A DNA stretch of 64,000 nt, from contig NC_021675.1 of NCBI RefSeq assembly GCF_000247815.1, forward strand, positions 61,349,029 to 61,413,028, written 5' to 3'. The position numbers and the translations under genes are program-made. Source of the stretch: Ficedula albicollis. Taxonomy: Eukaryota > Chordata > Aves > Passeriformes > Muscicapidae. The notes under the pieces were generated by a model. That model saw only the letters and a program-made list of their open reading frames with translations. It had not been told where the DNA came from and did not search any database. Below, piece after piece: positions 1-15,076 of the stretch (position 1 is its first letter; the number at the start of each line of letters is the position of its first letter).

Positions 1-1346
1 GAAAATAGAAGACAAGATTTATTCCATTTTCTTTGATACCTCAAGATGTAAGAAAGAATCCAGCCTTTCTGCTCCTAAAGCCTTCAGAAGACCCTTTAGG
101 GATCATACTAGAGCTGTGTGTTCTGTGCTTCACCACTAAGGTCAGCTTGTCAAATTAAATAAACTCTATCATTTTTATTCCTGTCTTTCTACTCCCAGCC
201 TTTGCTTTTTGCCAAATTCACTTTTCCAAATAAAGGCAGCAGACAAGCTTGGGGAAACATCAAGCAAACAAAAGGAGGATTTATGAACAGAAAAATCCAA
301 GAAATTCTAACTTTTTAACAAGAATAGCTATATTTTTATTATCTATATGAAGTATTGTAAATCCCAGGAGTGTTATTTAGTGAGGCTAAATTTATTATTA
401 GCTTATCATGAAATGTAGGTAAATAAGAAAGCTTTTTTACATGTTGGAAACCAGTATTTTCCTGAAAATAAATTTTTGGGTTTGGGGGAAAAAACCCATT
501 ATCTGATACGATGTTGGAAACCAGTATTTTCCTGAAAATAAACTTTTGGTTTTGGGGGAAAAAACCCATTATCTGATACATATTGGTGGACTTTATTTTC
601 AGTCATGACTCTGAGAAGTAGTACGAAAAAGGCAATGAATAAATCTAGACACCAGTCAATCCCTTCCATATTTATTGCAAGTACAAACAATGTACCAGTT
701 TTTGTGGTAAGTTGCAAGCTGTTGAGATCTGGTCTAAGAGCAGCAAAGTCCTTTTGCATCTGTCATGAAATAGCTATAAATTTATGTTAAGGAGTGACCT
801 GGATTTGAGCCAAGTGGCCAGGTGGAAAATGTACTGCCAGTTTTGGGATCTGTATAAATTACTAAGTTGACTTCTTTTGAAGAAACAAAGCTAGAAGTGT
901 TCAGATTCCTTTGAAACACTGCAGAATCCAATGACAGGTATATCAAACAGGTGAATCAAATATAGATATATACAGGTATATAAAATATACAGATACAGTG
1001 TCTCAAACCAAATGGAGGACAATCTGGTTCTGGCCTTGCCTGGCCTGGCTTGGCCTATCCTGTTCAATGCAATCCTTTTCTATTTGATGTTTTTCCATTC
1101 TGTCCTCACCTGACTTGACCTTACTGTGGTAATAAATAAAAATGTGACTGTGCAGTCACTGTGTGCTATTCTCTAATGCTCTTCTCAAGGAATGCACACG
1201 GTAAAAATAATGGGATTATGTAATGGTCTGTACTTCTTAGCTAAATAAAACAGATCAAGTTTAATGTGTAAGAAAATGTCCTCAAATCAGAGTTTTACCC
1301 TGAGCAGGATGAATTTCAGAAAAGTTTAGGCATATCCTAAATTTTA
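1..1346. other. Intergenic DNA, no gene seen
   Basis: AT-rich sequence holding the 70-base duplication at 441-580. Around 1030-1075 there is a degenerate cctggcctggcttggcc stretch. No exon-like conserved peptide was recognised. Confidence 0.6.
441..580. repeat. Two-copy tandem duplication, unit 70
   Basis: Copies at 441-510 and 511-580 start atgttggaaaccagtatttt and end near cccattatctgatac. They differ by only two or three bases. Confidence 0.95.
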
Positions 1347-1970
1347 ATCATAGATTCAAAGGATGACTAAGGTTGGAAAAATCCTCCAAAACCATTGAGT
1401 CCAACCATTAACCCAGCACTGCCAAGGCCAGGAGTGCCACATCTACACTTTTTTAAAGTACTTCCAGGGATGGTAACTCCCTGGGTAGCCACTTCCAGTG
1501 CTTGATAATCCTTTCCATGATGAAATTGTTCCTAAAATACAATGTAAACATCCTGTGGAATCCCTTAAGGCTGTTTCTTCCTGTCCTGTAACTGGTTATC
1601 TGGGAGAAGGGGCTGAACCCCTCTGGCTACAACCTTGATAATCCTTTCCATGATGAAATTGTTCCTAAAATACAATGTAAACATCCTGTGGAATCCTGTT
1701 TCTTCCTGTCCTGTAACTGGCTGAACCCCTCTGGCTACAATCTCCTTTCAATGGTTTTAGTGAGAGACAGGATCTCCCCTGAGCCTCCTTTCTCCAAACT
1801 GAACATCCCCAGCTCCCTCAGCTGCTCCATCAGACTTGTGCTCCAAACCCTTCACCAGCTCCTTCTCTGGCCACTCTCCAGCACCTCAGAGTCTTTCTTG
1901 TTGTGAGGAGCCCAAAACTGAACACAGAACTGAGATGTGACCTCACCAGTGCTGAGTACAGAGAACCAGC
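1347..1970 (-). mobile_element. CR1 LINE fragment with internal duplication
   Basis: The plus strand starts tcatagattcaaaggatgac and continues with ttgagtccaaccattaaccc, cagcactgccaaggcca, tccagggatggtaactcc, and later the ccaaactgaacatccccagc and gagcccaaaactgaacacag blocks. This is the reverse complement of the 3' part of a diverged CR1. A segment inside it is duplicated in tandem (1501-1633 and 1634-1741). Confidence 0.8.
1501..1741. repeat. Tandem duplication inside CR1, offset 133
   Basis: cttgataatcctttccatga begins both copies, at 1501 and 1634, and ctgaacccctctggctacaa ends both. The second copy lacks two short segments present in the first (near cttaagg and near ttatctgggagaagggg). 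Confidence 0.93.
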
Positions 1971-2206
1971 ATTCACTAATGGTGAAGGCTGGTAGACTAG
2001 ATAGAGGGCCCACGCTGCTGTTGAAGTGAGAAATATAAAGCCACAAGTAACTGTAATTACTTGAAAGAGAAAACAGATGCTCAGAAACAGCCTAGATGTT
2101 TTTAGGTTAATGGAGGGGTATCTCAAGAATCAAAATAATAACCTTCAATTCAAAATACCAGATCCAATGTATAAATGGAATAAGATGCAATAGAAAAATC
2201 TTGTTG

Positions 2207-2353
2207 CAGTCTCTAATATTGTGAGAGATTGTCAGTCTACCTGTGATGTATAAATACAGAGCTAATAAAATAATATTTTCAGTCTCTAATATTGTGAGAG
2301 ATTGTCAGTCTACCTGTGATGTATAAATACAGAACTAATAAAATCATATTTTC
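2207..2353. repeat. Two-copy tandem duplication, unit 73
   Basis: cagtctctaatattgtgaga begins copies at 2207 and 2280. They run to the aataaaat(a/c)atattttca segment with few differences. Confidence 0.95.
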
Positions 2354-4142
2354 AATACTGATGCAGCAGTAAGATAAAATTTAATCACACCAAAGCCAGT
2401 TTCATAACATTTATTTTGGAGCTGGATGTACTGATAGAAACATTCAACTCCATGTTGCTCCTTGCCTCTTATAACCTGGAGACACATTTTTTAATACACA
2501 GTGAAATAATTCTTATAACATCTCTTGTAACTATTTCATTGTTCAAACAGGAATTGAATATGAAACAGATATCTCTTTTTAACTCTACAGATTGTGGCAA
2601 CTGTTTTGTTACAGCAGATATTTTGTTCCTCTGGGAGAATTTCCCAATTAGTGGTGGTGTTTTGTAAGAATGCTTTTTAAAATCTTTGGCTGAAAACTGA
2701 AAAAGTAACCCATAACATCATAGCCTTGAATCTTGAGCCTGTACTTACTTCTGCAATTAGATGAGATCTTTTTCCAGTTACTTTTCTAAATCCATTTATG
2801 GTGATACAGAAGGTAGTATGACCAATAATGGAAGTTTAAGAAGACTCCAATAGAATAGCTTTAATCCAATCCTCAATAGCAAGTAATAAAATTCTATCCT
2901 TTAGTAAAGAGTTATCAGATCTCACAAAATAACCTCTACAATCCTACTTTCCAGTTCCAAATAAAGTAGACATAGTTCTGATAAGACTATTATTAGGATT
3001 TTCCTTTCTGGGGCATAAATAAATACAAATTCCCTTTAGAAATCTAAACATTTGCTGCTTCATGTACCATGGTGAATTGGGTCTCCTTTCCTACTGCGGA
3101 CTGGAACTGCTTCAGAGCAACAACTGACTCCTGTCTCTGTGTGCACAGCCTGCAGCCCAGCCACTGCTGAGCTCTAAATAAGTGCATTGACTCACACACT
3201 CACTCTGACTTAGCCTGGGTTTGTGGTTTGATAGATTTCCCAAAAGCTTCGAGAATTTAGTCCGAGATTTTTTGCCTGCCTGGCATATGGCTTAATGCAC
3301 AAGCAAAAGTGTTGGAATACATTTTTTTTTTAACTATTTCTCCCTCATCAATAGTAAAAGACTTCATCTGTGGGATTTTCTAACAGGCTGGAGTGCAATA
3401 GTGGAGCCACAGAAGTCAGTGAAGGTGTCGAGTCAGTCATGGACTGAGCAACTCTGGGTCAGTCCCATGGGTTTTATGGAAACCCTCATCTCCACCTCAG
3501 CCTCCTCGATCTTTATCCCAGTGTGGGCACTGTTATCCCAGCAGTGTCTGCAAGACCAGCCCATCCAGCAGATGTGCTGCACTCTGCCTTGTGCTTTCTC
3601 ACTAATAGGAAGAAGGGACAGCAATTGCTTCACTTTTGTACTTACTGGAACTTGGATACTATGGAAAGGTTCAGGTTTTTTTGGTTGCCTTGTTGGTTGG
3701 TTTTTTCCATGTCTTTTATTTCTTCCTTTCCACACAGGGCAGGAATTTAGTTCCATTCAGACCAGTTGACCTTTAAGCTCTGAACAGATCCGTCTCTTGA
3801 ATTACAACTAATACATTATCTAATTGTACTGGAAATAAGAACTGGGAAAACTGGATTTTCTTACTCAGTGTCCTGTGATTCCTGCCTCAAGGGAAAAACC
3901 CAAAAACCAGATTGAATTATGAGAACTGGGGTCTGAGAAGCTGTCTGAAATAAGTCCTAACCGAGACTAGATACAGGGGCTCAGTACTGCAATATTGAAA
4001 TGCCTCTCAAGTGCCATCAATCCTGAGAAACACCCAAAATTCAACTTACAGCTGCCTCTCTGCATCTATCCAATGTCAGTGCAGCTGTGATGGGACTAGA
4101 ACAAAAGTTCCCTGTGTAATTGTCAGCTTTAGAGCTCTTTTC

Positions 4143-4244
4143 CTTCCACACAACTTTCTTTTTATTTGTTGTTAGTTACTGGCCATTTTTAGACTTCCAC
4201 ACAACTTTCTTTTTATTTGTTGTTAGGTATTGGCCATTTTTAGA
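4143..4244. repeat. Two-copy tandem duplication, unit 51
   Basis: cttccacacaactttctttt begins copies at 4143 and 4194. Each ends with tggccatttttaga. Confidence 0.94.
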
Positions 4245-5990
4245 GCTTTCACTAAGAGTAGGGCAAGTGAGCCCTGAATGGAAGAAAGTCTTAAATCAAT
4301 GTGAAATGCCTTCAGAAAGAGGTGGTATATACATATCCTTTCTTCTTTGTGGGTGGCTCCAGAGAATAATGAGCCTACTTTTTATACAGAGGCAAAAGGG
4401 CAAGACAGGGGGAAAAGTTTGACCCAACTGTAAGCAGCACTGTAAGCTGCTCAGGGGGAGGAGGGTAATGCAAACACAGCTCCATAAGATGGAAGGCACT
4501 TTATTGAAAGCAGCTGGCAAGCAGAGAAATAGGATATTTTGGCACCATCAGAAACTTTATCAAGACTTAACCATGTAAGGTTGCATTGATTGTTATTTAT
4601 AGCAGCAGCTTAGAGGGGGTATGGAAATTATACCAGGAACCTCATTAGGATCAGCATGAGAGCTGTGTCCAATCTTTCTGCTCTAGTGATTGTATTCATT
4701 CCATAGCACAGACAGAGCATGCAGTCAGGGAGAGATCTTCTCAGTGGCTTTCAGCCTTATTATGGAGGAAAAATGTAAAAATGGAGGGCAACTGCAATAC
4801 TGACTAGGCAATATCTTTCTTTTCCAGTCTTTTTCTAGAGTCCCAGATGTATACTGTCACCCCACCTGCCTTCCTCTCTGGTGGAAAGCAGATTTCTGTT
4901 TCTTTCACAAATTAAACCATTGGAAAGCAGAAAGTTTCTAGAGATAAAGCCTTAAAAATCTGTTCTTATTTCTATCAAAAGAGAGTATATAATTGACTGA
5001 AACCATCAAGGAATGGCATATGCCATTCTCAGATATGCAGGTTATCTACTGTGTGGCAAAATCTGCCGTGAATTGGTTTTAATTGTAAACATTTTATTAA
5101 TTTGAGAATTTTTCAGTCTTTCAGGGACTTACTTTCTCTAACTAGGCCACCTGATAGTGAGCCATGTCAAAGAGATGGTTGATTGATTGTTTAAACCAAG
5201 GTACTGCCAGTTGCCAATGCTGCCTATATAATACAAACACCACTATAGGTGTCACAGGTCTGATTTGTGCCTAATTTTCAGGCAGTTCGTATGTGCTGCA
5301 GTCTCATTTTGAATATTTGCTATCCTCATATGTTTTGCTTCAAAAAGCCCTTTCTCAGGTCTGAGAAGCTGGAGTGTCTGTCTCACTAGGTCTTGTCAAG
5401 GAAAAGCTGAAAGAGGCTTTGCTTTTCAAAGGGTTTGAAGGACTGGGATGTATATTTGAGGGCTTTGGTACTTATCTGGTTTGCAGACTGTGTCATCTGA
5501 GAATTGCAGAAGGGGCAGATGGAACTTGAGGAGTCTCAGTTTATATAAAGAGCAGACCTGCAAAAATGTTATTGAAAAGAAAAATCATGGCTTGAAGTGC
5601 AGAATTTTCCCCGTGTGCTTACTACTGCTTATTGCCTGCATTTAATAACATATCCAGATTTTAAAATTTCAGAGTCATTTGCAATCTGTCCTTATTCTAC
5701 TAGCTTTATATCAGGTAGATCAAGTGGAAAAAGACATGCAACAGCACTATAGTTTGAAATTCTGCGTTCCTGTGGGAGTCTGTTAATTTTCAAACATTGC
5801 CATTCAGGCTCTAACTGAATGACTGGGAAAGAAGTTAACAGTCTGATGCTTTTTAGTATTAAGCCTTGGCTGAATTGGATTTAAAGTTGTTTGGTTTCTT
5901 CAATCAAGGCTTATTTTGTATTCTGTACTGTCCTTAATAGTTTTATTTACTTATTGATAGTAAACCAAGTGATGAAGTACATGTGAAATA

Positions 5991-6084
5991 CAGCCATGTC
6001 AGTAATTGAAACATCTGATTTCTCTCTCCAATTTGAACAGCCATGTCAGTAATTGAAACATCTGATTTGTCTCTCCAGTTTGGT
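5991..6084. repeat. Two-copy tandem duplication, unit 47
   Basis: cagccatgtcagtaattgaa begins copies at 5991 and 6038. They differ at about two positions. Confidence 0.94.
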
Positions 6085-9008
6085 GCAGATATTCCTAATT
6101 GCTTTACCTCTGAATTTTTCTTCTCTGTGATTAATTACTCAGGAAAACTTATCCTGACAGCCTCACTCATATCTGAAGTTTATTATGTTCATCCAGTGCA
6201 TCCATCCAAAGTTTTTCTCTCAGACTGAATGACATCTTAGTACATTTACTTATGCTTTGGATATTACAGGAAAATCCAGAATGTCTGGGCCATGAATATG
6301 TTATTTTCAGGTGAGATTTTTATATGCAATTTTTTTTCTCCTTTTTGATAAAGTTCTGCTCTGATCTACCATTTGCAACTGTTCCCTTCAAGTCTTTATC
6401 AGAGTTAATTAGATATACTGAAATATATGTACATTTGAATTGGCACTTTGACATTTATTCTTCTTAATTCTTTGCCATTACTGTGAAAAATCAGATGGAG
6501 GAAGATCATATATTTTCAAATTGTGTCTTTTTTCTCATTGCCACGCAGAGATCCTTCTGCAACATTTATCTCAAACACTGCTTCCTCTCCTGGACTTTAT
6601 TACATTTGCAGACAAAATTGAGGATTTCTAGTAGGCACTTTTACTGAGAAATTACATGCAATGTGCATTTTTCTGTAACTCTGAAAGAATGTCTTTTATT
6701 CCCTAGTAGTGTTTTATGGTGTTTCATTTAAGATTGGCCTTCTGCAATCAGAAATTTCCAACCCCACAAAGCCCTTTTAAACTTACTTTCTTTTAAGCTG
6801 TCAAGAGGTGACTGAAGTAGTGTAATCTTGCATTTTCTGGGCCACAACTGTTGAAAGGGGAATCATGCTGCTCTTCTCAAATGAGCTATTAAATAATGAT
6901 AGAGGATTGCATGGTTTCTGGTGACTGCACTAGAAGAGTAGCAGACAGACATTAAACATCCTGTGCCTCCCATTTGCATAAACGTTGGTTTGGAAATCAC
7001 TAGGGTCAGTAGTTTTCAAGATGCTCAGTAACCACCTGGAATACCACTAGGGAATAAACATGCAAGGCCAGCTGCAGGGCATGAGTGAGGTGCGGGCTCA
7101 GGATCGTGCCCAGGCTGTGACCAGCGCCTGCTCATCACACAGCACTGGGTAAGGGCAGAGGGAGGGGAGCAGAATATCAAAAGGACCAATAACACAGATC
7201 AACAGCAGTGTTTTTATGCCCTGCAAGTCCTAGTCCCTCAAAAACTTAGGTGGAATGCAGAGCCATAAAAGAGAGGTTTCTGCTTTCATAGTAGAAAATT
7301 ATGTTTCATATATGAATGCTTCTAAAGCCTCTGTCACGTATTTAGAATTAAAATATTCCCTATGCCTAGTGCCTGTACCAAAGTTAGAATAAACAACATT
7401 CTCCACTGACTCCATGGGAAATGAGAGCCTCCTAAGAAAGATTCCAATGGCTGAGATATGAGTATCTCACTTTGTAACTGTTGTTGGGTGCCCATTCCAC
7501 CTGTGACCAGGGAGAGAGTAGCATTTTGTATCAACTTCTGAGTTCTGAAGTAGGAGTTAGGGATATGAAATGGTTTAAAATATTTGTAGAGATTCCCACA
7601 GAGATAGTGACAATCAAGGAGAGAATTTGATAAAAGTAGAAGAGGGTGAAAATGCTATTAGGCAAATTGGAAATCTGGGATAATGTGGTGAAAGAGACAG
7701 GCTGAAGAATAGAGGAGTGTCTGGCAAGTGTTATATAACTGAATTATTCTGGCCAGCTTTGGGTAGAGAAGAGCCAAAACACAGAGCAGGGTCTGGTAAG
7801 GACCGCCCAGAGTGAAGAACTGGAATGGAAAAAACTTGTGAAGCACTTTCCAACTGTCCCACATTCCTTTGTCAGTAACGTGAACGCTCTTTACGAATTG
7901 CCTTGGATGGGCTGGAGGTGGTGAGGTAGTGTCTAAGCTTCAGCATGTACCTTGCAGCTTCCATGCATGAGCAAGCTGAATTGGAGGAAAGTGGAGTTCC
8001 ACAATAATTCTGCAGAGGGAAAAAAGAAATTCTATTTAATTACTGTTTTTTTCCCGGTTTACCTACCAGCACTAAGCCATTGTTAGAACATTCAGCTCAT
8101 TTTCTCCAGAAAAGATGTTACCAGCAAAGCAGCTGTGGTGTTTCAGTGAAACATCTAAAATTAAATCACATGAAGCCATCTAATTTCTTATTTTCCCATT
8201 CCAGTAAAGTCTGTTTTCTGGTTTAAAAACATCTTGAATGCCCTTAGATTTTTATGACCTACATTCCATGCATTAGATAGTCTCACCCTGCCCTCCCCCC
8301 AGAAGTGACAGACATCCAAAGACAAAATGTCAATAATATTTTCCCAGAAATAGCGATGATGCATGTCTGAGTCAGGGAGAGAGAAACCAATGGGTGTATA
8401 AACAATACTAGCACAGAGAGATGAAAATGATGCAAGAGAATCTGACAGATTTTTTGTGTTCATAGTTTTTATAAACACCCAGTATATTCAATGCTGCAGT
8501 GGTGTTACTTGCCTTTCAAAGTATTGGAAGTGAAACAATTGTTTCACCATTTTAAAGGTGTTAGACATCTTTTTTTCCCTTCCTACAATTATCTATAGTG
8601 CAAAAGGCTAATTGTTTTTAACTTGTGTAACTCAAGTGTGTGATGATGCAATCCTAATTTTTAACTGGATATTTATTAACGCCCATTGGCATGACATGTA
8701 TTAGACACATATTCTTGAAATATGTCTAAGTAGTTGATTACTAAGGCTTTGAAGCAGAGGTTTGAAGCACAGTGAGATTTGAAGACAACCCAGAACAACC
8801 AACAATGTAGAAGGTTGAAGCTGATGGTAGCCCAAAAATTCGTGGCCTTCTTAAATGTCTAAGCCTCTTTTTCTTTCTTGATCCATGCAATTTTGATTTC
8901 ATACTTTGGAACATGTAACTTTCTTGAAAGTATGAGATCAAAGATTGTGATACGAATGGATTTGGTGGTAGTGGGTAATCTGTTGATTTTTAGAACAAAA
9001 AGGCAGAT

Positions 9009-9397
9009 CGTAGAATGCATTGTAGAATGACTTGAGTTGGGAGGGATCTTCAATTTCCAATCCCCCTGCCACAGACAGTGATGTCTTTCACTAGACCTGG
9101 TTGCTCAAAGCTCTAAAGTGTCCTTGAATGTTTCCAGGGATGAGGCATCCACAACTTGTCTGTGCAATGTATTTCACTGTCTCACCACCCCCACAGAAAA
9201 GTTCTTCCAAACGCTGTAACTTAACCCACTCTCCTGCAGCTTAAAGCCATTCTCCCTGGTCCTGTCACTACAAGCTCCTGTAGTCTCTCTCAATCTTCCT
9301 TGTAGGCCTCCTTCAGGTATCAGAAAGCCACAATTAGCTCACCCTGATGCCTTCTCCAGGCTGAACAATCCCAAATGTGCTAGCATTTCCTCATAGC
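9009..9397 (-). mobile_element. CR1 LINE fragment
   Basis: The plus strand has gtagaatgacttgagttggg, ccaatccccctgccacagac, tttcactagacctggttgct, tccagggatgaggcatccac, ctcaccacccccacagaaaa and finally tccaggctgaacaatcccaa. These are in CR1 order in reverse complement, so the element sense is minus. It is 5'-truncated, and no coding capacity remains. Confidence 0.87.
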
Positions 9398-10967
9398 CAA
9401 CAGGTAAAAAACAGACTTCAGATGGCACAGAAAAAGCAAAGGTCTTTGTAGCAAAGTGTTCTGAACTTTAAAGTAACCTTAAATAGGGTAGGAAAAGGGC
9501 AAATAATCAGTACTATGTAGTTCTTGTATTATTCTACCAGGAAAATATTCCCCCATGACTTAGGGAAATTGAGATTCAGGTTATATGCTTCTATCATTCA
9601 GTGATAACTGATGTGGTTGAGGGAATCCTAACAGAAATTTTGTTTCTTGTGGCAAGGCATCAGCAACACTTAGGACAAAAACTGGAAAATGTCAATGTGC
9701 ATATTTGTCTCTGTAATCCCATTCACACTAAGGAGAAGTGAGTATAGACTGAGCTAGTTCTTCCACTTCTATTGGCAAATCAGTTGCAAGGTTTCGTCAG
9801 AATGTGCTTGGTGGCTTCAGTGGCTGGAGAAAAAAGTATTAATTTGGCATCACAAAGTGCAACAGTCCAGCCAGCGGTTTTCCATGGCTCTATTAGACAC
9901 AGCCTTTAGGTCTTCATTTCTGTATTCAGAAAAATCAGTGTTTTGATTCTGTAATGTGTTTTATAAACATTCTGCTTGTCACACTATAAATGGTTTTTCT
10001 ATTGTGAGGGTAAGTTTTGTGTGCCTGGATGTTTCAAATAGGCCAAGTAATTTCAGATACCAAATTTTGTTACATACACAGACAAGAAATTTAATTATAT
10101 GGATCTAGCCTATAGGTTGTTTTCCTAAGAGAACTTTGATGCATCAGCATATTTAATTCCTTGACCCTCTGAGTGCAAAGAATAAGTGTGTATGAAAGTA
10201 CATAGGCTCCCTTTGAAGAACAGGAGGGAAACTGGACATCTTGGAAAACACATAACACATGTATTAAACAAGGAGAAGCTTAATGCTAACCAATAGGAAA
10301 AACTAAGCATGGGGTTTTTATGTGTTATGAATACTATCCCTCTCCAGAGCATAGACTCTGGATTCAAGCCTACAGAATGATGTATCCATACATTTTAGAG
10401 TTTAGAGGGTCTTCTGTGGCTAGGGATTTACATCTGGTTTTTGAAAGAATAATGCTTCATGCTTTCCTTTAAAAACAGTACTCCTCAAGACAAAAGTGGT
10501 TCCCTTGCTTTATGAGTCTTTAAGCCCTTACCAGGCGAGGAGCTGGCCAGGCAGGCACTGAGTGAGGGGCACCCAGCTGTGCTGCTCATGGCACAGAGCA
10601 GTGCCCTGGTCTCTGGGCTGGGCTGGGCAGAACTGCAGCTCTCCCTCTCCACTGAGCCCACAGGAGCCAAGATCCAGCAGGGAACAAAGCCAGGAGTATG
10701 CAAATTGTGGCTGCTGTGGGGGAGGCAGTCTTGTGTTTTGGTCCACTCTAGCTCAGAGAAAATCTGCACTGAGAATTTTTTGAAGAGAATATGGAAGGAA
10801 AACTTATACTGCTTACACAAACAGTATTCTGACTTCTTCAAGATTAGGAATCTCTCTAAAATGGACTTCTTTGGGCAAAGCTGGAGGAATGGCTTCAGCC
10901 TGTATCCCAGATAGGCACAGGGCAGGAAACACCTAGCCTGAGACATTTGTGCATTGGTACCTTTCTA

Positions 10968-11004
10968 CCAGAGTGCTACCAAAGTGCTACCAAAGTGCTA
11001 CCAA
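10968..11004. repeat. 11-base triplicate repeat
   Basis: The phrase aaagtgctacc recurs in a row (first copy agagtgctacc), and a fourth, partial copy aaagtcc follows. Confidence 0.9.
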
Positions 11005-13173
11005 AGTCCTCTGGTCATGGTCTAAGTTCCTCACTGGCTATAGCTGTCAGAGATTTGCCTAAATCCGCTCTACTCAAACCAAGGAGTGAATCCAGACCTC
11101 CTAAGTCTGGCCTACAGCCAATAAGATCTATCTTACAGCCATTGCTTTAAGCTGAAGCCTGAGGACTCCTAAGTTTGTGAACCATTTCCTCCTCTGAAAA
11201 ATTGATCTCCTCAGATTTCCTCCACTTCAGAAAGGTGAAAAGATTTTCTAAGAAAATCCTAAACCAACAGTGCTTGATCAGAATTCTATCAAGTCACCTT
11301 TCTCTCAGCTTTGCTGTAGGAAGCCTTGGAGAGCAAAGACAAAACATACCCTGCTTTGGCTCAAGTAAGCTTCAACCTTTCTGCTGAGGACGAGGAAGAA
11401 TTTAATTCCATGAAACTGAGGTTTTGGTGTTTGATGCTGAGTGAAAAGGGAAGCTTTGCTGGCACTGGTGTGACACAGAGTGACTGTACAATGTTGGAGG
11501 CCAAGCCAAACTGGAAAAAAGACTCTTCCTAACCTCAGCTGTAGGTGAAATAGAACCTCAATAGCACCTTGGGTTTTTCCAGCCACAAACAAATATCTGT
11601 GCTTTTTTGGTTCAGTATACCAAATTCAGAAGAAGTATCCAGAAAGGTTTGTAATTTTCTTCTTTGGTTTCAAAAATAAAGAACTGAACACTGAACTAAA
11701 CTATGGGCTATAAACTATATTAATTATGGGCTAAACTATATTAATCCTGGTATCCAGAATAAAATTTCTTAGATCAGGATTTCTTAGATCCCGAGAAACA
11801 TTTCGTATTTTAGGGAATTGTATGTGTCAGCACATGCAGAACCTTTTGAAATGACACAAGCAAATTTAGAAACTAAAATCAGGCACTGAAATATCAAGAA
11901 ACTAATATTTGATCACAAGCATTTGCCTTCCATTGATATCAAGCGGCATTTTTCACAAATCCACCTCATCATCATTATACTAAATAAATTAACGAAAACC
12001 TGCCTATTTAATGTTTTTCTACAAAATAAAGATTTTTAGGCTTTGAAGTATTCAAATTCTTTCATTGTGGTTTAGGCCATGCCCTAGCATTTTTCACCAA
12101 AACCTCACCAGAATTCACACTAATTATGGAAGAGACATTTTTAGACTTCATTTATAGATGCTGGAGCCATTGGTACAGTTAAACCACCAGAGGAAAACAA
12201 ATTTCTGGCTAGTGTCATCTAAAACCACAGTACCCATTTCTGACCAGGCCTGATTTCATATTGCATGTAAAAAAATAGAGGTATTTCATCATATATCATT
12301 GCTGAGCACAGCAGGGTGCTGTCAAGCAGTTAAATAATTTATAGCAGAAATAAATTGACATAATTTATGGAGACCAGCTGTGAAGAAGAAAAATGCATTC
12401 TAGATCACCAATGGGTTTCACAGCTACTCTCTGGCAACAGCAGAGGATGAGGCTTAGGAAGCTGGGTATCAATTGCAGGCTAAAAACAGTATGTTGTGAC
12501 TCTCAACTTGTCACTTCATGTCTCCCCTTCTCCAGCATGTTCCTATGACTGCATTGATGTTTCTGGGACTCTAATCCCAGTAATTCATCCAGGCCCACTA
12601 TCCATCCTCCAGAAAATATTTAAATCTTCGTTCACTCATTTTCAGAGTGTCATTCCCTTCACTGGTCTGTCTTTGCCCTTTCTCCAATTCTCAGTAGACC
12701 ATTTCTCCTCTGTGCTTCCTCCCATCCAAGTTCATGTTTCAGCTTGATTTTTATTGCCTAGTTTCTATACCAAGGAGTCTGTCTCCAAAGAGAGGAAATC
12801 TGGAAGATGCCCTATTTCCAACTCTGAGGGACCAGCACTACAGGAGCTGAGAGAAGATTAAGGCTATTCACTGAGGACAGAACTGGTGCTGTTAGCTTCT
12901 AAAACAGAAGCTGCTTCTGCTCAGCCCATTTAATCTATGATATCATAGAAGTTTATCTTGTAAAACTTTGTCTAGATTTGGTGGAAAGAAGTGAAAACGT
13001 TCTTCATGTAAGGAAGCATAATTTTCACTGTGTTTCCAACATATCTTGTAGCACAGGCTTCCAGCTCCTCCAAGAAAATGTCTTTAACATTGCAAAAAAT
13101 ATTTAATTTTCTCAGTTTTGTTCTCAAAGAAATCTGGACATTTGCACAATTTTGGCTGATACTTGCCAATAAA

Positions 13174-13295
13174 ATTCAGCCTAAGGCTATATTTTCTGAG
13201 CTAGAAACTCAGAAAACTGCAGTCCAAACCATCCAAAATTCAGCCTAAGGCTATATTTTCTGAGCTACATGTAAAACTGCAGCCCAAACCATCCG
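13174..13295. repeat. Two-copy tandem duplication, unit 64
   Basis: attcagcctaaggctatatt begins copies at 13174 and 13238. The second lacks a few bases around the aaactcag segment. Confidence 0.94.
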
Positions 13296-14163
13296 GGTCT
13301 GGCAAAGCTATATGCTGTTGAGCACAGAGCCTTGTAAGTGGAAGTGTTAGCAATGTTTAATAGTAGGCAGTGCTACCAACTCCACCTCTAGGATATCTTA
13401 AATTGACTATTAGGTCTATAAATAAGATCATGGTAAAAGTAATATTAAAAAAGTAACAAACAAAGTTTTTATCAAGCTTGAAGTGTCATGAAAGGCTTTA
13501 CAGCCTTAAGCTGATATATAAATGTAGGTTCTATCTTGCAGTATATCCTAAGTGGAGGCAGAAGTCAACACTTTTCAGTTCTGGTGTCAGTATTCCCACA
13601 AGACTGTGTTGGCAGGGCTTCACTACCTTGATCTGCTACGTAAAATTTCCGTGGGAGTTCTGTGCTCTGCAGTCCATGACCTGAAATCTCTGCTCCCACT
13701 GAAGTCAAATTTCCCCAAGAGAGTGTTGAGCAGTAACTAGATAAGGACCTCAGTGTGCAGAAATGTTTTTACTGTAATGCTACCCTGTTTTTACTGTAAT
13801 GTGTGTAGTGTAGTTTGTTGTGTTTTTATGATGGAGAACAGGATCAGGGTGTACACATGGCAGGGGGAGTAGGCAAGCAGCCTAATAATTAATATCTAGC
13901 AGAGCTAAATTCTTTCTAAGTTGCTGGAAAGCAGCTGTTAAAGGGATTAAAACAAAGAAGAAAAGAGCACAGTTGTTTCAGACAAATAGGTGCACTAACG
14001 TCTTCCAAAGTTTATGCTGAATTCTCAGTAGGCAAGAAAACGGAGAACAGAATGAAATTCCAGGGATCAAAATGGGTTTCATTGGCAGAAAAAGTTGGTT
14101 TTTTCTGTGTCCCTCTTCTTTTACATCTAGAATTCTTGGGGGGGCGAGGGGGGGGGGGAATCA

Positions 14164-15066
<903 letters not shown>

Positions 15067-15076
15067 GGGGGGGGGG

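Larger units (their letters stand above)
1971..9008. other. Intergenic DNA, no gene seen
   Basis: Seven kilobases between two CR1 fragments with three tandem duplications (2207, 4143, 5991). Open frames here reach at most about 120 codons and resemble no family I know. A small imperfect inverted repeat (ttagacacatatt and aatatgtctaa) is at 8701-8729. Confidence 0.6.
9398..14137. other. Intergenic DNA, no gene seen
   Basis: Mostly AT-rich, with a GC-richer patch at about 10520-10720 in which both strands are open for 70 to 150 codons. That openness follows from base composition, and no known protein was recognised. A repeat of 11 bases is at 10968 and a duplication at 13174. Confidence 0.55.

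Noticed and set aside
10485..10946. 153-codon minus-strand frame
   Set aside because: It lies in a GC-rich patch that is open on both strands, with no recognisable domain. This length is expected by chance in 64 kb.
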